64,000 bases of DNA from Desulfovibrio inopinatus DSM 10711 (lineage in GTDB: Bacteria; Desulfobacterota; Desulfovibrionia; Desulfovibrionales; Desulfovibrionaceae), in contig NZ_KE386881.1 of NCBI RefSeq assembly GCF_000429305.1, positions 1 through 64,000 of the forward strand, given 5' to 3'. The position numbers and the translations under genes are program-made. The notes beneath the pieces are model-generated. The model saw only the letters and a list, made by a program, of their open reading frames with translations, was not told the origin of the DNA and ran no database searches. Below, piece by piece: positions 62,398 to 64,000 of the stretch. Within the stretch, counting starts at the first letter, position 1. Every line of letters begins with the position of its first letter.

Positions 62398-62449
62398 CTG
62401 CACTCGTGTGGCATTGACGTCTTTGCACGTCAATGCCACACGAGTGCAG
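62398..62449. repeat. Perfect 23-bp inverted repeat
   Basis: Left arm 62398-62420, right arm 62427-62449, exact complements with a 6-base loop CTTTGC. The right arm begins ACGTCAATGCCACACGAGTG. It lies 69 bases before the start of the bis-MGD oxidoreductase and about 200 bases after the RND gene stop, both on the minus strand. No T-run follows. Confidence 0.9.
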
Positions 62450-62600
62450 GGAATCTGTGTAAACCTTGAGCGATTCCAATGTGATACTACAAAAAAAAGA
62501 TACTATCAGTCACTTTCGGTAACTGCAAATATCCTCCTCTTCCAGGATGCAACCCCAAGAGGGGCTTGTCGTATCAGATACTTTCCCCATCAAAAAGATA

Positions 62601-62629
62601 CGGCCGGAAAAGAAACTCTTTCCCGGCCG
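62601..62629 (-). terminator. Terminator of the RND gene
   Basis: On the minus strand CGGCCGGGAAAGAG... pairs with CTTTTCCGGCCG, followed by ATCTTTTT. Located 20 bases beyond the RND stop codon. Confidence 0.8.
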
Positions 62630-62648
62630 CTCATAAAGATTTCCGTTT

Positions 62649-64000
62649 TTACGCTTTGCCTTCCGCTTTCTTCGGAGACAGTTTGGTCTGTAATTGGTCA
62701 AGGTAGGTGTACATGACCGGCGTCAGGAAGAGCGTTACGACCTGCGAAATAACGAGCCCCCCGGCCACGCACAACCCGAGAGGTTGTCTTGACGTTCCAC
62801 CGGCTCCAAATCCAATGGCAATGGGCATAATACCGGCAATAGCAGCAACCGTCGTCATCATAATCGGACGAAAACGGACGACACATCCTTGGAAAACCGC
62901 TTCAAAAGGAGTCTTCCCTTGGTGTTCGGTCTCAATGGCAAAGTCGATAACCATAATGGCGTTTTTCTTGACGATACCAATCAACATGATGATACCGACA
63001 AACCCATACAGGTCCAACTCACGACCAAAGAAGAGCAACGTCACCAGGCCACCAAATGCCGCTGATGGCAAACCCGACAAAATGGTAATCGGATGAATGA
63101 ACGATTCGTAGAGCATCCCGAGAATGATATAAATGACAACAACGGCCAAAAATAACAGGAACGGGACACTATTCATGGATTCCGAGAATGCCGTCGCCTG
63201 CCCTTCAAAAAGATACGTAATATCGGCAGGTAACTCATTGGCCGCTTTTCCTTTCAAAGCTGCCATCGCCTGACTCAACGAATACCCTGGAGCTGTGTTG
63301 AACGACAGCGTGACAGACGTCAACTGTCCGGTATGGTTTACCACCAGCGGTCCGAGAGCTTCTGTGATCTTCACCAAGTTCGATAACGGAACAAGAACAC
63401 CGTCGCTTGACGTCACATATAACTTATCCAGCAACCCGGGATCAGTCTGAAACTCGGGAGCCACTTCAATGACAACCTTGTATGTATCCGTTGTACCATA
63501 CAAGTTGGTCAACTGCCGAGACGAGTACGCAGTCTTGAGAGCTGTTTCAATGGCATCGGCCGTTATCCCCAAAGAGTTGGCTCGGTCACGATTGATGTCG
63601 AGCTTAAGACGCAAACCATTGCCTTGCATGTCCGAAGCAACGTCTGCCAGTTCAGGCATCTTCGACATACTTTCTTTGAATTGGTTGGCCATCGAATACA
63701 ATTCATCAATATCCTGACCCTGCAATGTAAACTGATACTGACTCTTTGTTGTTTTCCCACCAATCTGAATGGCTGGTGGGTTATACATAAACACAAAGAC
63801 ACCCGGTATCGAATTCACTTTCGGGTAGAGGCTGGCGATGATTTGATCGGCCGTAAAATGTTGCGGACGTTTGCTTTGCGGTTTGGTGATGGGGAAGAAG
63901 GCCATCTGGTTCATGGACGAGTTGGGGCCAGCGACACCGACAACCCCGACCGAACATACCATATTGGGGTCTTGTCCGATGATCGTGCCAATCTTCTTCA
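62649..64000 (-). CDS. RND efflux permease, partial (C-terminal half)
   Basis: The reading frame runs off the window (it is open through 64000, with KKIGTIIGQDPNM upstream of the first Met). About 450 residues are present: porter subdomains (PPAIQIGGKTTKSQYQFTLQGQD, MSKMPELADVASDMQGNGLRLKLDINRDRANSLG), then the second set of helices with FLLFLAVVVIYIILGMLYESFIHPITILSGLPSA, GFVGIIMLIGIVKKNAIMVIDFA and RFRPIMMTTVAAIAGIMPIA, as in the HAE1 class. It exports drugs or other hydrophobic molecules with an adaptor and outer-membrane channel expected further upstream outside the window. Confidence 0.93.
   Translation of the reverse strand, partial: KKIGTIIGQDPNMVCSVGVVGVAGPNSSMNQMAFFPITKPQSKRPQHFTADQIIASLYPKVNSIPGVFVFMYNPPAIQIGGKTTKSQYQFTLQGQDIDELYSMANQFKESMSKMPELADVASDMQGNGLRLKLDINRDRANSLGITADAIETALKTAYSSRQLTNLYGTTDTYKVVIEVAPEFQTDPGLLDKLYVTSSDGVLVPLSNLVKITEALGPLVVNHTGQLTSVTLSFNTAPGYSLSQAMAALKGKAANELPADITYLFEGQATAFSESMNSVPFLLFLAVVVIYIILGMLYESFIHPITILSGLPSAAFGGLVTLLFFGRELDLYGFVGIIMLIGIVKKNAIMVIDFAIETEHQGKTPFEAVFQGCVVRFRPIMMTTVAAIAGIMPIAIGFGAGGTSRQPLGLCVAGGLVISQVVTLFLTPVMYTYLDQLQTKLSPKKAEGKA

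Overview
The window looks like chromosomal DNA of an anaerobic, Desulfovibrio-like (Desulfobacterota) bacterium. This is inferred from gene content only: a long homodimeric pyruvate:ferredoxin oxidoreductase with a Desulfovibrio africanus-type C-terminal extension, two tungsten aldehyde:ferredoxin oxidoreductase (AOR) family proteins, a molybdenum/tungsten bis-MGD oxidoreductase, a TAXI-type TRAP transporter, and many histidine kinases and diguanylate cyclases. There is no rRNA, CRISPR array, insertion sequence or complete prophage. One tRNA (Pro, UGG) is present.

Layout. 0.3-7.8 kb: a hybrid histidine kinase with a truncated periplasmic binding protein in front of it, then a phosphate block phoB-phoR-pstB-phoU with a Pho-box-like direct repeat before phoB. 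7.9-15.6 kb: two ABC importer permeases that look like partners but are about 6 kb apart; between them lie a Cys-less AhpD-like protein, a SulP anion transporter, a DEAD-box helicase, an RRM protein and decayed sequence including a clear histidine-kinase C-terminus remnant. 15.7-21.7 kb: PAS-GGDEF protein, a GT2-GT9 chimeric glycosyltransferase, a sulfotransferase and a B12-binding radical SAM protein. 22.2-26.2 kb: YigZ, LysE exporter, phytase-like secreted esterase, DHH phosphoesterase, followed by a long purine-rich inverted repeat. 26.5-32 kb: an AOR and a TAXI/TRAP uptake pair. 32.3-35.9 kb: a GT-C-like membrane protein and a 12-repeat NHL propeller protein. 36.7-44.5 kb: PFOR, a V4R-GGDEF signalling pair, and a 16-Cys ferredoxin plus AOR operon.

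44.7-57.4 kb: small secreted protein, MDR reductase, DUF1835 protein, a second solute-binding-protein/histidine-kinase pair with overlapping genes, a duplicated four-helix membrane protein, a membrane GGDEF protein, a PH-domain membrane protein, a CopA copper ATPase and GreA. 57.7-64 kb: tRNA-Pro, an unrecognised six-helix membrane protein, a nucleoside deoxyribosyltransferase, a bis-MGD oxidoreductase, a striking 23-bp perfect inverted repeat, and the 3' half of an RND efflux pump gene that runs off the window.

Themes. Sensing is prominent: two kinases share closely similar cores and each sits directly downstream of a solute-binding protein, and three GGDEF proteins keep the catalytic and inhibitory motifs. 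Fermentative/respiratory carbon metabolism is served by PFOR, AORs and ferredoxin. The points most worth following are the SBP-kinase pairs with their overlap and decay, the split ABC importer with pseudogene debris, the V4R-GGDEF-microprotein unit, the AOR-ferredoxin operon with its upstream dyad, and the unclassified membrane protein beside the tRNA.
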